Below are positions 40,024-50,757 of a stretch of DNA of 64,000 nucleotides, in pieces. Both the position numbers and the translations under genes were made by a program. Source of the stretch: Bradyrhizobium jicamae (GTDB lineage Bacteria > Pseudomonadota > Alphaproteobacteria > Rhizobiales > Xanthobacteraceae); NCBI RefSeq assembly GCF_018130695.1, contig NZ_JAFCJX010000022.1, positions 62,001 through 126,000 on the forward strand, in the 5' to 3' direction. The notes beneath the pieces are model-generated. The model was not told the DNA's origin. It did not search any database and saw only the letters and a list, made by a program, of their open reading frames with translations. Within the stretch, counting starts at the first letter, position 1; every line of letters starts with the position of its first letter.

Positions 40024-41133
40024 ATGAGCGCCTATATCGCCCGCCGCATCCTGTTGATGATCCCGACCTTGCTCGGGATCCTCTTCGTCTCCTTCGTCGT
40101 GGTGCAGTTCGCGCCGGGCGGGCCGGTCGAGCGCGTGCTGGCGCAGCTTTCCGGCGCCGATACCGGCGGCACCTCGCGCGTCTCCGGCGGCGGCGGCGAT
40201 TTCGGCGCGCAGCGCAGCCAGATCGGCGCCGGCGGCGGTGAGGTCTCCTCGAAATATCGCGGCGCGCAGGGGCTCGATCCCGATTTCATCAAGAAGCTCG
40301 AGGTGCAGTTCGGCTTCGACAAGCCGGCACCCGAGCGCTTCCTGCTGATGGTCTGGAATTTCGCGCGCTTCGATTTCGGCAAGAGCTATTTCCGCGACGT
40401 CAGCGTGATCCAGTTGATCAAAGAGAAGCTGCCGGTCTCGATATCGCTCGGGCTCTGGATGACCTTTCTGACCTACATGATCTCGATCCCGCTCGGCGTC
40501 CGCAAGGCGGTCGCCGACGGCTCGAAGTTCGACACCTGGACCTCGGCGATCATCATCATCGGCTTTGCGATTCCGGGCTTCCTGTTCGCCATCCTCCTGA
40601 TCATCCTGTTCGCCGGCGGCTCGTTCTTCAACATCTTCCCCTTGCGCGGGCTGACCTCGGACGGCTGGGCGCAGTTCCCCTGGTACTGGAAGATCATCGA
40701 CTATTTCTGGCATCTGACCTTGCCGCTGATCGCGATGGCGCTCGGCGCCTTCGCCACCATGACGCTGCTGACCAAGAACTCGTTCCTGGACGAGATCCGC
40801 AAGCAATACGTCATGACCGCACGCGCCAAGGGCTGCACCGAAAATCAGGTGCTGTACGGTCACGTCTTCCGTAACGCCATGCTGATCGTGATCGCGGGCT
40901 TTCCGAGCACCTTCATCCACGCCTTCTTCTCCAGCTCGCTCTTGATCGAGACCATCTTCTCGCTCGACGGGCTCGGGCTGCTCGGCTTCGAAAGCGTGCT
41001 CAACCGCGACTATCCGGTGGTGTTCGGCACGCTGTACATCTTTTCGCTGATCGGCCTGGTGGTCAATCTGATCTCGGATCTCACCTATATGTGGGTCGAT
41101 CCGCGGATCGATTTCGAGGCGCGGGAGGTCTGA
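40024..41133 (+). CDS. yejB: Oligopeptide/microcin C-type ABC transporter permease YejB
   Basis: This 369-residue inner-membrane permease begins YIARRILLMIPTLLGILFVSFVVVQFAPGGPVE, the DppB-like first segment. A long Gly-rich periplasmic region follows (about residues 45-85, SGADTGGTSRVSGGGGDF), as in YejB, and then FDFGKSYFRDVSVIQLIKEKLPVSISLGLW. The ATPase-contact loop is DEIRKQYVMTARAKGCTENQVLYGHVFRNAML. Its stop overlaps the yejE start (TGATG), so the genes are translationally coupled. It forms the channel with YejE. Confidence 0.95.
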   Translation: MSAYIARRILLMIPTLLGILFVSFVVVQFAPGGPVERVLAQLSGADTGGTSRVSGGGGDFGAQRSQIGAGGGEVSSKYRGAQGLDPDFIKKLEVQFGFDKPAPERFLLMVWNFARFDFGKSYFRDVSVIQLIKEKLPVSISLGLWMTFLTYMISIPLGVRKAVADGSKFDTWTSAIIIIGFAIPGFLFAILLIILFAGGSFFNIFPLRGLTSDGWAQFPWYWKIIDYFWHLTLPLIAMALGAFATMTLLTKNSFLDEIRKQYVMTARAKGCTENQVLYGHVFRNAMLIVIAGFPSTFIHAFFSSSLLIETIFSLDGLGLLGFESVLNRDYPVVFGTLYIFSLIGLVVNLISDLTYMWVDPRIDFEAREV

Positions 41134-42314
41134 TGGTCATGCTCGCACCCCAGACGCCGGTCGAGACCACGACGCAGTCGCCGCTCGGCGAATCCGTTCC
41201 CGCCACCCGCCATGCGTTTGAGCCGTCGCCGCTCAACAGGCGGCGCTGGCAGAACTTCAAGGCCAACCGACGCGGCTACTGGTCGTTCTGGATCTTCCTG
41301 GCGCTGTTCGCGCTGTCGTTGTTCGCCAACCTCATCGCCAACGATAAGCCGTTGATGGTGAAGTATGACGGCCGCCTCTATTGGCCGGTGTTCTTCAGCT
41401 ATGCCGAGACCACCTTCGGCGGCGACTTCGAGACCGCCGCCGACTACCGCGATCCCTTTTTGCAGAAGCAGATCGCCGCCAAGGGCGGCAGCATCATCTG
41501 GCCGCCGGTCCGCTATTCCTACGGCACGCACAATCTCGACCTGCCGACGCCCGCGCCGTCGCCGCCGACCTGGATGCTGACCGAGGATCAGTGCAAGGAG
41601 GTCGTGAAGCGCAAGAATCTCTCCGGCTGCCGCGACCTCGAATATAACTGGCTCGGTACCGACGACCAGGGCCGCGACGTGGTGGCGCGGCTGATCTACG
41701 GTTTCCGCATCTCGGTGCTGTTCGGCCTCAGCCTCACCATCCTGTCCTCGATCATCGGCATCGCCGCCGGCGGCATCCAGGGCTATTTCGGCGGCTGGAC
41801 CGATCTCATTTTCCAGCGCTTCATCGAAATCTGGAACGCGATTCCGTATCTCTATCTGCTGCTGATCATCTCGGCGGTGCTGCCGCCCGGCTTCTTCGTC
41901 CTGCTCGGCATCATGCTGCTGTTCTCCTGGGTGGCGCTGGTCGGCCTGGTGCGCGCCGAGTTTCTGCGCGGGCGCAATTTCGAATACATCCAGGCGGCGC
42001 GCGCGCTCGGCGTCTCCAACAGGACGATCATGTTCCGCCATCTGCTGCCGAATGCGATGGTGGCGACCATGACCTTCCTGCCGTTCATCGTGTCGTCCTC
42101 GGTGATGACGCTGACGGCGCTGGATTTCCTCGGCTTCGGCCTGCCGCCGGGCTCGCCGTCGCTCGGAGAATTGCTGTCGCAGGGCAAGGCCAATGTGCAG
42201 GCGCCGTGGCTCGGCTTCACCGGCTTCTTCTCGGTCGCGATCATGCTGTCGCTGTTGATCTTCATCGGCGAGGCCGCGCGCGACGCCTTCGATCCGCGCA
42301 AGACGTTCCGGTAA
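41133..42314 (+). CDS. yejE: Oligopeptide/microcin C-type ABC transporter permease YejE
   Basis: This 393-residue permease has a cytoplasmic tail (about 1-45, SPLNRRRWQNFKANRRGYWSFWIF) before the first membrane segment. The large periplasmic insert (about 70-185, KPLMVKYDGRLYWPVFFSYAETTFGGDFETAADYRDPF onward) is typical of YejE and absent from DppC. HWLGTDDQGRD-type sequence is present as NWLGTDDQGRDVVARLIYGFRIS, and the contact loop is AEFLRGRNFEYIQAARALGVSNRTIMFRHLLPNAM. I chose the ATG at 41133, which overlaps the yejB stop. Confidence 0.94.
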   Translation: MVMLAPQTPVETTTQSPLGESVPATRHAFEPSPLNRRRWQNFKANRRGYWSFWIFLALFALSLFANLIANDKPLMVKYDGRLYWPVFFSYAETTFGGDFETAADYRDPFLQKQIAAKGGSIIWPPVRYSYGTHNLDLPTPAPSPPTWMLTEDQCKEVVKRKNLSGCRDLEYNWLGTDDQGRDVVARLIYGFRISVLFGLSLTILSSIIGIAAGGIQGYFGGWTDLIFQRFIEIWNAIPYLYLLLIISAVLPPGFFVLLGIMLLFSWVALVGLVRAEFLRGRNFEYIQAARALGVSNRTIMFRHLLPNAMVATMTFLPFIVSSSVMTLTALDFLGFGLPPGSPSLGELLSQGKANVQAPWLGFTGFFSVAIMLSLLIFIGEAARDAFDPRKTFR

Positions 42315-42324
42315 GGGCTGACGC

Positions 42325-43946
<1,622 letters not shown>

Positions 43947-43950
<4 letters not shown>

Positions 43951-44789
43951 AGCCGCTTGATCGCGGTCACGTCGCTGCCCGCCGCCTTGATCCGCGCGAT
44001 CGCGGCTTGGGTGTCCTCGATCACGGTCGCCATGTGATGCGCATTGGCGTGCACGATCGTGGTGGCATCGCGCACGATCGCGACATGGCCTTTCCAGAAG
44101 ATCAGGTCGCCGCGCTGCAGGTGTTTCATCTCGGCAGGGCTCAGTGTGCGGCCGAGGCCATCCTGCTGCATGTCGCTGTCGCGGGGGCAGCCGGTGCCGG
44201 CGGCGGTCAGTGACACCTGCACCAGGCCGGAGCAGTCGATGCCGAGGCTCGACTTGCCGCCCCAGAGATAGGGCGTGCCGACGAATTTCTCCGCGACACC
44301 GACGAAATCCGTCTCCATCGCATCGAGGCTGCCGAGATGGCGGCGCGGCAGATGCCAGCCGTCGCGTGTGGCGGCAAAGCTGCCGTCCTCGCGGATGATG
44401 GTGATGCGCGCTCCCAGCGGCAGCGCTTCCACCGGCGGCAGTTTGATCGATGGCCCCGGAAACGCAAACGTCCGCAGCGCCGTGACCTTGTGCGTCGGCG
44501 CCGCCGCCGGCTTCATCAAGGCGGCAACGGCGATCCAGCCGACATAGCCGTCGCTCGCCAACTGGCCCCAGGCAAAGCCCTCGCCGTTGCGGTCATAGAC
44601 CGTGATGCGTTCGCCCCTGAGCGCCTGTGACGATTGCTCGGCGTTCGACGCCGGCGCGAGCCGGATCGGCGCAACGGAATCGACCACCTCGAACTCCTCG
44701 CCGTCGACGAAGCGCGCGGCCTTGACCTTGCCCTTGAGATAGCGTGCGGCGAGGTCGTCGCGGGCGGGCGTCAGGCGTGGATCATGCAT
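43947..44789 (-). CDS. NlpC/P60-family peptidase with bacterial SH3-like domains
   Basis: This 280-residue protein has an N-terminal SH3-like region (about 28-95, including SSQALRGERITVYDRNGEGFAWGQLASDGYVGWI), a second such stretch to about 150, and a C-terminal NlpC/P60 domain. The catalytic set is C186 in LGIDCSGLVQ, H235 in WKGHVAIVRD and H247 in VHANAHH. The layout is that of gamma-D-glutamyl-diaminopimelate (dipeptidyl-peptidase VI type) enzymes that cut murein stem peptides. It has no signal peptide, so it should act in the cytoplasm on imported peptides. It overlaps the start of the aminopeptidase gene's 3' end by 8 bp and follows it in one operon. Confidence 0.93.
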
Positions 44790-46161
44790 AGCGCTGGCTC
44801 AGCAATTTGTAGATCGCGCGCGCCGCCTGGCATTCGCCGCCTTCGGGCCGGCCGGGTTTTGCGGAGGGTGTCCAGCCGTAGATATCGACATGCAGCCAGC
44901 TCTTCGCCTGCTCGACGAAACGCTGCAGGAACAGCGCGCAGGTGATCGAGCCGGCAAAGCCGCCGGGCGACGCGTTGTTGATGTCGGCGACCTTGGAGTC
45001 CAGCCAGGAATCGTAGGCCGGCCACAGCGGCATGCGCCACATCGGATCGTTCTCCCCCTTGGCGTGAGCGGCGACGCTCTCCGCCAGCGTCTCATCATTG
45101 GTGTAAAAGGGCGGTAAATCCGGCCCCAGCGCCACCCGCGCCGCACCGGTCAGCGTGCCGAGATCGATCAGCAGATCCGGCGTCTCCTCATCGGCCAGCG
45201 CGAGCGCATCGGCCAGCACCAGCCGTCCCTCGGCATCGGTGTTGCCGATCTCGACCGTCGGGCCCTTGCGCGACTTGAAGATGTCGAGCGGGCGGAAGGC
45301 GTTGCCGGCGACTGCATTCTCGACCGCCGGGATCAGCACGCGCAGCCGCAGCTTCAGCTTCGCGTCCATCACCATCTGCGCCAGCGCCAGCACGTTGGCG
45401 GCGCCGCCCATGTCCTTTTTCATGATCAGCATGCCGCTCGACGGCTTCAGGTCGAGCCCGCCGGTGTCGAAGCAGACGCCCTTGCCGACCAGCGTCACCT
45501 TGGGATGCGCAGGATCGCCCCACGAAAAATCGATCAGCCGCGGTGCGCGCGGCGAGGCCATGCCGACGGCGTGAACAAGCGGAAAATTCTGCTGCAGCAG
45601 ATCGTCGCCGACGATGCAGGAGAAGCTCGCACCGTATCGCGCCGCAAGCCGGCGCGCCACCTCTGCCAGCTCCTCCGGCCCCATGTCGTTCGAGGGCGTG
45701 TTGATGAGGTCGCGTGCCAGCGCGGCGGCTTCTGCCATGCGCGCAAGATCTGCCGCATCGATACCCTCGGGCGGCACCAACCGCACATCGGGCGCCTCGT
45801 TCTTGCGATAGCGGCCGAAGCGGTAGCAGCCGAGCGCGAAGGCGAGCGCGGCGAGCCGTGGATCATGCGGCGCATTGGCAAAACGATAGACACCCGGCGG
45901 CAGCAGGCCGGGCAGGCTGCCCGGCCTGAACAGGTCGCGCGATTTGGCGCCGTCATCCTCGAGGCCGAACAGCACCTGGGCGATGCTGCCATCGGGCGCG
46001 GGCAAGGCGAGGTATTTGCCGGGCTTCGGCGCAAAGCCGTTGGCTTCGGCAAATTGCCGCGCCGGTGCAGGCAACTCGCTGCGGATCGCATCCCAATTCG
46101 TCCTGGTGGCGAAGGTGATGGGAACACTCGCTGCACCAGCGGTCTCAAATACGGATGACAT
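44782..46161 (-). CDS. Leucyl aminopeptidase family (M17) protein
   Basis: This is a cytoplasmic 459-residue metallo-aminopeptidase. The two-metal site motifs are VTLVGKGVCFDTGGLDLKPSSGMLIMKKDMGGAANV (metal Lys/Asp and catalytic Lys) and PTVEIGNTDAEGRLVLADAL (catalytic Arg and metal Asp/Glu). The N-terminal 150 residues are the divergent M17 N-domain. It heads a two-gene operon with the NlpC/P60 peptidase. With the convergent yej genes this suggests that peptides taken up by Yej are cut by the two peptidases, which is inference from context. Confidence 0.94.
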   Translation of the reverse strand: MSSVFETAGAASVPITFATRTNWDAIRSELPAPARQFAEANGFAPKPGKYLALPAPDGSIAQVLFGLEDDGAKSRDLFRPGSLPGLLPPGVYRFANAPHDPRLAALAFALGCYRFGRYRKNEAPDVRLVPPEGIDAADLARMAEAAALARDLINTPSNDMGPEELAEVARRLAARYGASFSCIVGDDLLQQNFPLVHAVGMASPRAPRLIDFSWGDPAHPKVTLVGKGVCFDTGGLDLKPSSGMLIMKKDMGGAANVLALAQMVMDAKLKLRLRVLIPAVENAVAGNAFRPLDIFKSRKGPTVEIGNTDAEGRLVLADALALADEETPDLLIDLGTLTGAARVALGPDLPPFYTNDETLAESVAAHAKGENDPMWRMPLWPAYDSWLDSKVADINNASPGGFAGSITCALFLQRFVEQAKSWLHVDIYGWTPSAKPGRPEGGECQAARAIYKLLSQRYA

Positions 46162-46302
46162 TGTTATCGCTCTCGGGCTTTTCCTGGCGGTGTGGGGTCA
46201 CTACACGCGTTTCGGCTGGCATGGTAGCACCCCCGATTAACCAGACGTTAGGGTTAACAGTCTATTGCTGACGCGTTCGGCTCGATCCAATCGCCCGATT
46301 TC

Positions 46303-47139
46303 GTGAGTCAAAGTGCCATGCGTCGACAGTCCAGCCTGGCCCGGCAGCTTGCCCGGCATCTCGCTTCCGCTTCCCTGGTCGCGGTGCTCGCCGTCAGCCT
46401 CGGCGGCTGCCAGACCATGTCCGATATCGCGGGCTCGATCACCACTCCCGGATCATCCCGCGCCGAAGCGGTGCCCGACGATCCGCAGCGCGCCGCCGAG
46501 GTCTATGGCGAGCGCTACCGCGCCAATCCCAAGGATCCCAACGTCGCGATGGCCTATGGCCAGGCGCTGCGCATGACCGGCCAGCGCGCCCAGGCCTGTG
46601 CGGTGCTGGAGCAGGCGACCATCGCCAATCCCGGCAACAAGCCGCTGCTCGCCGCCTACGGCCGCGCGCTTGCCGACAACGGCAATCTGCAGGCCGCGTT
46701 CGATACGCTGAGCCGGGCCCACAGTCCCGACAATCCGGATTGGCGGATCCTGTCGGTGCAGGGCACCACGCTCGACAAGATGGGCAAGCACGAGGAGGCG
46801 CGTCGCTACTATGCGAGCGCGCTGCGGATCGTGCCCGAGGAGCCTTCGGTGCTGTCGAATCTCGGCCTGTCCTACATGCTGACCAAGGAACTGCCGCGGG
46901 CGGAAGAGAATTTGCGCCGCGCCTATGCCAGCGGTCGTGCGGACGGCCGGGTGCGCCAGAATCTCGCGCTGGTGGTCGGCCTGCAGGGCCGCTTCGCCGA
47001 AGCCGAGAGCATCGTCAAGGCCGACTTGCCCGCCGAAGAGGCCGCCGCCAATGTCGCCTATCTCCGCGACATGCTGAACCGCAAGGACGGCCCGAAGACC
47101 GCCGCGCGGTCCGCGCCCGTGCTGGCGAAGGACGACTGA
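46303..47139 (+). CDS. TPR lipoprotein, TadD-like pilus assembly protein
   Basis: This 278-residue protein has a lipoprotein signal (ARHLASASLVAVLAVSLGGCQTMSD; lipobox LGGC). At least four tetratricopeptide repeats follow (from DPQRAAEVYGERYRANPKDPNVAMAYGQALRMTG to TKELPRAEENLRRAYASG). TadD proteins of this kind act as pilotins for the secretin, and the neighbouring tad genes support that role. The GTG at 46303 and ATG at 46318 are both possible starts; neither has a strong site. It runs convergent to tadC and is separated from it by a bidirectional terminator. Confidence 0.87.
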   Translation: MSQSAMRRQSSLARQLARHLASASLVAVLAVSLGGCQTMSDIAGSITTPGSSRAEAVPDDPQRAAEVYGERYRANPKDPNVAMAYGQALRMTGQRAQACAVLEQATIANPGNKPLLAAYGRALADNGNLQAAFDTLSRAHSPDNPDWRILSVQGTTLDKMGKHEEARRYYASALRIVPEEPSVLSNLGLSYMLTKELPRAEENLRRAYASGRADGRVRQNLALVVGLQGRFAEAESIVKADLPAEEAAANVAYLRDMLNRKDGPKTAARSAPVLAKDD

Positions 47140-47170
47140 TCCTTATCCAAGTTCAACCACTGCCAGAAAT

Positions 47171-47200
47171 GAAAACGCCCGGCCGAGCCGGGCGTTTTCG
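47171..47200. terminator. Bidirectional terminator between the tadD-like gene and tadC
   Basis: GAAAACGCCCGGC and GCCGGGCGTTTTC (around a CGA loop) form a perfect stem flanked by A-run and T-run on either strand. It can therefore end both the plus-strand tadD-like transcript and the minus-strand cpa/tad transcript. Confidence 0.88.
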
Positions 47201-47230
47201 TTTGTCTCGATGTGACCTGGCTCTTTGTTT

Positions 47231-47299
47231 GCGCATGATCTTTCGGAAAGCCGCTTCACACTTTGCGCTAACGCGGCCCTTCGGGTCCGGATCATGCGC
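47231..47299. repeat. Short interspersed palindromic repeat (GCATGATC..GATCATGC type), copy 2
   Basis: The arms GCGCATGATC (47231-47240) and GATCATGCGC (47290-47299) enclose TTTCGGAAAGCCGCTTCACA and GCGGCCCTTCGGGTCCG. The core is the reverse of that in copy 1 at 2936-2982 and is longer by an extra stem. It ends on the tadC stop codon, so the last tadC bases belong to the repeat. Confidence 0.75.
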
Positions 47300-48273
47300 T
47301 ACGGCATCGCCATGACCTTGATGTAGCTCGGTCCGAGAATGACGATGAACAGGCAGGGCAGGAAGAACAGGATCATCGGCACGGTCAGCTTGGGCGGCAG
47401 TGCGGCGGCCTTCTTCTCGGCTTCGCTCATGCGCATGTCGCGGTTTTCCTGGGCCATCACGCGCAGGCTCTGGCCGAGCGGCGTGCCGTAGCGCTCCGAC
47501 TGCTGGAGCGCGAGACAGACCGATTTGACGCCGTCGAGCCCGGTGCGCTTGGCGAGGTTCTCGTAAGCCACCTTGCGGTCCTGCAGATAGGACAGTTCCG
47601 CCGTGGTCAGGGCGAATTCCTCGGACAGTGCCATCGACTGGCCGGCGATTTCGGTCGCGACCTTGCGGAAGGCGACCTCGACCGACATGCCGGACTCGAT
47701 GCAGATCAGCAGCAAGTCGAGCGCATCGGGGAAGGCGCGCTTGATCTGCAGCTGGCGCTTGCTGATCGCGTTCTTCAGGAACAGCATCGGCGCCTGCAGG
47801 CCGATGAACAGCGCCATGATGCAGATGCCGAGCTTGACCATGATCGACAGGTCCAGCGTCGACATGATCCAGAGATAGGCGACGGTCGCGAGCAGCAGCA
47901 CGATCGGGGTCACGCCGCGGGCGAACAGGAAGGTGACGTAGGGGGCGTGGCCGCGATAGCCGGCCATCACCAGCTTCTCCAGCGCGGATTCCTGCGCCAG
48001 CCATTTGGTGAGGTTGAAGTCTTCCACCACCTTGGAGACGACCTGCTTCGGCGTTTGCCGCAGCGTGACCTTCTCCGCCTTGTTGAGGCGGTCGCGCTCG
48101 CGCTGGCGGATGCGCTCGCGCTCGCTGGCGACCGCCTTCATGCGCTTATTGAGATCGCCGCCGGCGAGCAGCGGCATCACCAGCGTGTAGGCGGTGGCGC
48201 TCGCCGCGAAGAAGGCGAGCAGCATGGTCATGAATCTGACGTCGTGAAGCTTGGCGACCAGGAAATCAATCAT
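47299..48273 (-). CDS. tadC: Type II secretion system F family protein TadC
   Basis: This 324-residue inner-membrane platform protein of the tad pilus machine has a hydrophobic N-terminal segment (FMTMLLAFFAASATAYTLVMPLLAG). Further segments lie at about 105-150, and a GspF-like domain contains FPDALDLLLICIESGMSVEVAFRKVA and LQQSERYGTPLGQSLRVMAQENRDMR. A C-terminal membrane segment (TVPMILFFLPCLFIVILGPSYI) closes it. It is the last gene of the minus-strand tad operon, 9 bp after tadB. Confidence 0.95.
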   Translation of the reverse strand: MIDFLVAKLHDVRFMTMLLAFFAASATAYTLVMPLLAGGDLNKRMKAVASERERIRQRERDRLNKAEKVTLRQTPKQVVSKVVEDFNLTKWLAQESALEKLVMAGYRGHAPYVTFLFARGVTPIVLLLATVAYLWIMSTLDLSIMVKLGICIMALFIGLQAPMLFLKNAISKRQLQIKRAFPDALDLLLICIESGMSVEVAFRKVATEIAGQSMALSEEFALTTAELSYLQDRKVAYENLAKRTGLDGVKSVCLALQQSERYGTPLGQSLRVMAQENRDMRMSEAEKKAAALPPKLTVPMILFFLPCLFIVILGPSYIKVMAMP

Positions 48274-48282
48274 AACGCACCG

Positions 48283-49260
48283 TCAGAAGTCGAAGTTGAT
48301 CATTTGCTTCATCACGAACACGCCGATGCTCATCCAGACAATGCAGGCGGCGATCATCAGCTGTCCGGTCGGATGGGTCCACAGCAGGGCGATGTAGTCG
48401 GGCGTCGTGATGAACACCAGCAGCATGACGATCGGCGGCAGCGAGCCGATGATGGCGGCGGAGGCCTTGGCTTCCATCGACATCGCCTGGATCTTCTCGG
48501 CCATCTTCTTGCGGTCGCGCAGCACCTTGGAGAGGTTGCCGAGCGCTTCGGAGAGGTTGCCGCCCGATTTCTGCTGGATCGCCACCACGATGCCGAAGAA
48601 ATTGGCTTCCGGCAGCGGCATCCGTTCATAGAGGCGGGCGCAGGCATCGCCGAGCGGCATGCCGATCGCCTGGGTCTCGATGATGGCCATGAACTCGCTG
48701 CGCAGCGGCTCGGGCGCGTCCTGGGCGACTACCTTGATCGATTCGAACAGCGGCAGGCCGGCCTTGATGCCGCGGACGATGACGTCGACCGCGTCGGGCA
48801 GCGCCTTCAGGAACGCCTTCTCGCGGCGCTTCTTCAGGAAGCCGAGCAGCCAGCGCGGCAGGCCGAGGCCCGCGGCAAAACCGATGCCGAGCGCACCGAG
48901 CAGGCCGCCGCCGATGATGAAGGCGACGCCGAAGCCGCCGAGGCCGAGCACGCCGGAGATGATCCAGAACTTCTGCTCCGACCACGACAGGCCCGCCTGC
49001 GAGATCTTCATGTAGAGCGGGACTTTCTTGCTCTTCAGACTGCGCGCCTCGAGCTCCTTCAGCGAGCCCTCGACCTGCTCGCGGCGCGAGCGCAGGTTGC
49101 GGTCGGCAACGCGGTTGGCGGTCGGCTCGGCGCGCGCGACGTTGGCGCGGCGCGACTCGGCTTTCTTCTCGCCGGAGATATAGGGGTAGATGAAGACCCA
49201 GGCGAGGCCGCCCACGGTGGTGGCGGCCAGGAAGGCGAGGGCCATTGTCTGCATGCTCAT
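48283..49260 (-). CDS. tadB: Type II secretion system F family protein TadB
   Basis: This 325-residue platform protein pairs with TadC. An N-terminal membrane segment (MALAFLAATTVGGLAWVFIYPYI) is followed by a basic cytoplasmic part and two central hydrophobic stretches. A GspF domain has LPDAVDVIVRGIKAGLPLFESIKVVAQDAPEP and IGMPLGDACARLYERMPLPEANFFGIVVAIQQKSGGNLSEALGNLSKVLRDRKKM. It lies 12 bp downstream of cpaF. The order cpaF-tadB-tadC is that of most tad loci. Confidence 0.96.
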   Translation of the reverse strand: MSMQTMALAFLAATTVGGLAWVFIYPYISGEKKAESRRANVARAEPTANRVADRNLRSRREQVEGSLKELEARSLKSKKVPLYMKISQAGLSWSEQKFWIISGVLGLGGFGVAFIIGGGLLGALGIGFAAGLGLPRWLLGFLKKRREKAFLKALPDAVDVIVRGIKAGLPLFESIKVVAQDAPEPLRSEFMAIIETQAIGMPLGDACARLYERMPLPEANFFGIVVAIQQKSGGNLSEALGNLSKVLRDRKKMAEKIQAMSMEAKASAAIIGSLPPIVMLLVFITTPDYIALLWTHPTGQLMIAACIVWMSIGVFVMKQMINFDF

Positions 49261-49272
49261 GGCGCGCCCTCC

Positions 49273-50736
49273 TTAGGCCGGCGGCGGGGCTTCGGAGGCG
49301 TCGAGCGCCGCCGCAAGCCGCTTCTCTTCGTTGTAGTAGCGCGCACGCTCCCAGAATTTCGGCCGGCCGATGCCGGTCGAGCGGTGCTTGCCGATGATCT
49401 TGCCGTTGGCGTCCTCGCCGACCATGTCGTAGAGGAAGATGTCCTGGGTGATGATGGTGTCGCCTTCCATGCCGATCACCTCGGTGATGTGGGTGATGCG
49501 GCGCGAACCGTCGCGCAGACGCGCGGCCTGGACGATGACGTCGATCGAGGCGCAGATCATCTCGCGGATGGTGCGCGAGGGCAGCGAGAAGCCGCCCATC
49601 GTGATCATGGATTCGCAGCGCGACAGCGCCTCGCGCGGGTTGTTGGCGTGCAGTGTGCCCATCGAGCCGTCATGGCCGGTGTTCATCGCCTGCAGCAGGT
49701 CGAACGCCTCGGGTCCGCGGACTTCGCCGACGATGATGCGTTCGGGACGCATACGCAGGCAGTTGCGCACCAGCTCGCGCATCGTGACCTGGCCTTCGCC
49801 TTCGATGTTCGGCGGGCGGGTTTCCAGTCGCACCACATGCGGCTGCTGCAGCTGCAGTTCGGCGGCGTCCTCGCAGGTGATGACGCGCTCGTCGTGCTCG
49901 ATATAGTTGGTCAGGCAGTTCAACAGCGTGGTCTTGCCGGAACCCGTGCCGCCGGAGATCAGCACGTTGCAGCGGACGCGGCCGATGATCTGCAGGATGG
50001 CCGCGCCTTCCGGCGTGATGGCGCCGAACTTGACCAGCTGGTCGAGCGTCAGCTTGTCCTTCTTGAACTTACGAATCGTGAGCGCGGGGCCGTCGATCGC
50101 CAGCGGCGGCACGATGGCGTTGACGCGACTTCCGTCGGCGAGGCGGGCGTCGCAGATCGGCGAGGATTCGTCGACGCGCCGGCCGACCTGGCTGACGATG
50201 CGCTGGCAGATGTTGAGCAGCTGCTGGTTGTCGCGGAAGCGGATGCCGGTCTTCTGGATCTTGCCGCCGACTTCGATGAACACCGTACCGGCGCCGTTGA
50301 CCATGATGTCGGCGATGTCGTCGCGCGACAGCAGCGGCTCCAGCGGACCGTAGCCGAGCACGTCGTTGCAGATGTCGTCGAGCAGCTCTTCCTGCTCGGC
50401 GATCGACATCACGATGTTCTTGATCGCGATGATCTCGTTGACGATGTCGCGGATTTCCTCGCGCGCCGACTCGGAGTCGAGCTTGGCGAGCTGGGCAAGG
50501 TCGATCGCCTCGATCAGGGCACCGAAGATCGTCGCCTTGACCTGGTAGTAATTGTCGGAGCGGCGGGTCTCGACGACCGGCGGCGGTGCCGGCCGCGCCG
50601 GTGCGAGCGGCGGCGAGGCGACGGCCGGGGCTGCGGACTCGCGCGCGGCAACAGGCGCTGCGGCCGGTTCCGGCGCCTGAAACGCGGGCTTCGCGGCCCG
50701 CACATCCCCATCATTTCCGCTACGCTTACCAAACAC
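49273..50736 (-). CDS. cpaF: Tad pilus secretion ATPase CpaF/TadA
   Basis: This 487-residue cytoplasmic hexameric ATPase powers pilus extension and probably retraction. A Pro/Ala-rich N-terminal linker (about 15-60) precedes the N-domain. The motor core has Walker A VLISGGTGSGKTTLLNCLTNYIE, Asp box ITCEDAAELQLQQPHVVRLETR, Walker B RIIVGEVRGPEAFDLLQAMNTGHDGSMGTLHANNPREAL and the His box within TGHDGSMGTLHANN. All motifs are intact. It lies 21 bp downstream of cpaE. Confidence 0.97.
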   Translation of the reverse strand: MFGKRSGNDGDVRAAKPAFQAPEPAAAPVAARESAAPAVASPPLAPARPAPPPVVETRRSDNYYQVKATIFGALIEAIDLAQLAKLDSESAREEIRDIVNEIIAIKNIVMSIAEQEELLDDICNDVLGYGPLEPLLSRDDIADIMVNGAGTVFIEVGGKIQKTGIRFRDNQQLLNICQRIVSQVGRRVDESSPICDARLADGSRVNAIVPPLAIDGPALTIRKFKKDKLTLDQLVKFGAITPEGAAILQIIGRVRCNVLISGGTGSGKTTLLNCLTNYIEHDERVITCEDAAELQLQQPHVVRLETRPPNIEGEGQVTMRELVRNCLRMRPERIIVGEVRGPEAFDLLQAMNTGHDGSMGTLHANNPREALSRCESMITMGGFSLPSRTIREMICASIDVIVQAARLRDGSRRITHITEVIGMEGDTIITQDIFLYDMVGEDANGKIIGKHRSTGIGRPKFWERARYYNEEKRLAAALDASEAPPPA

Positions 50737-50757
50737 GACGTGACTCCAGGCGGGGGG

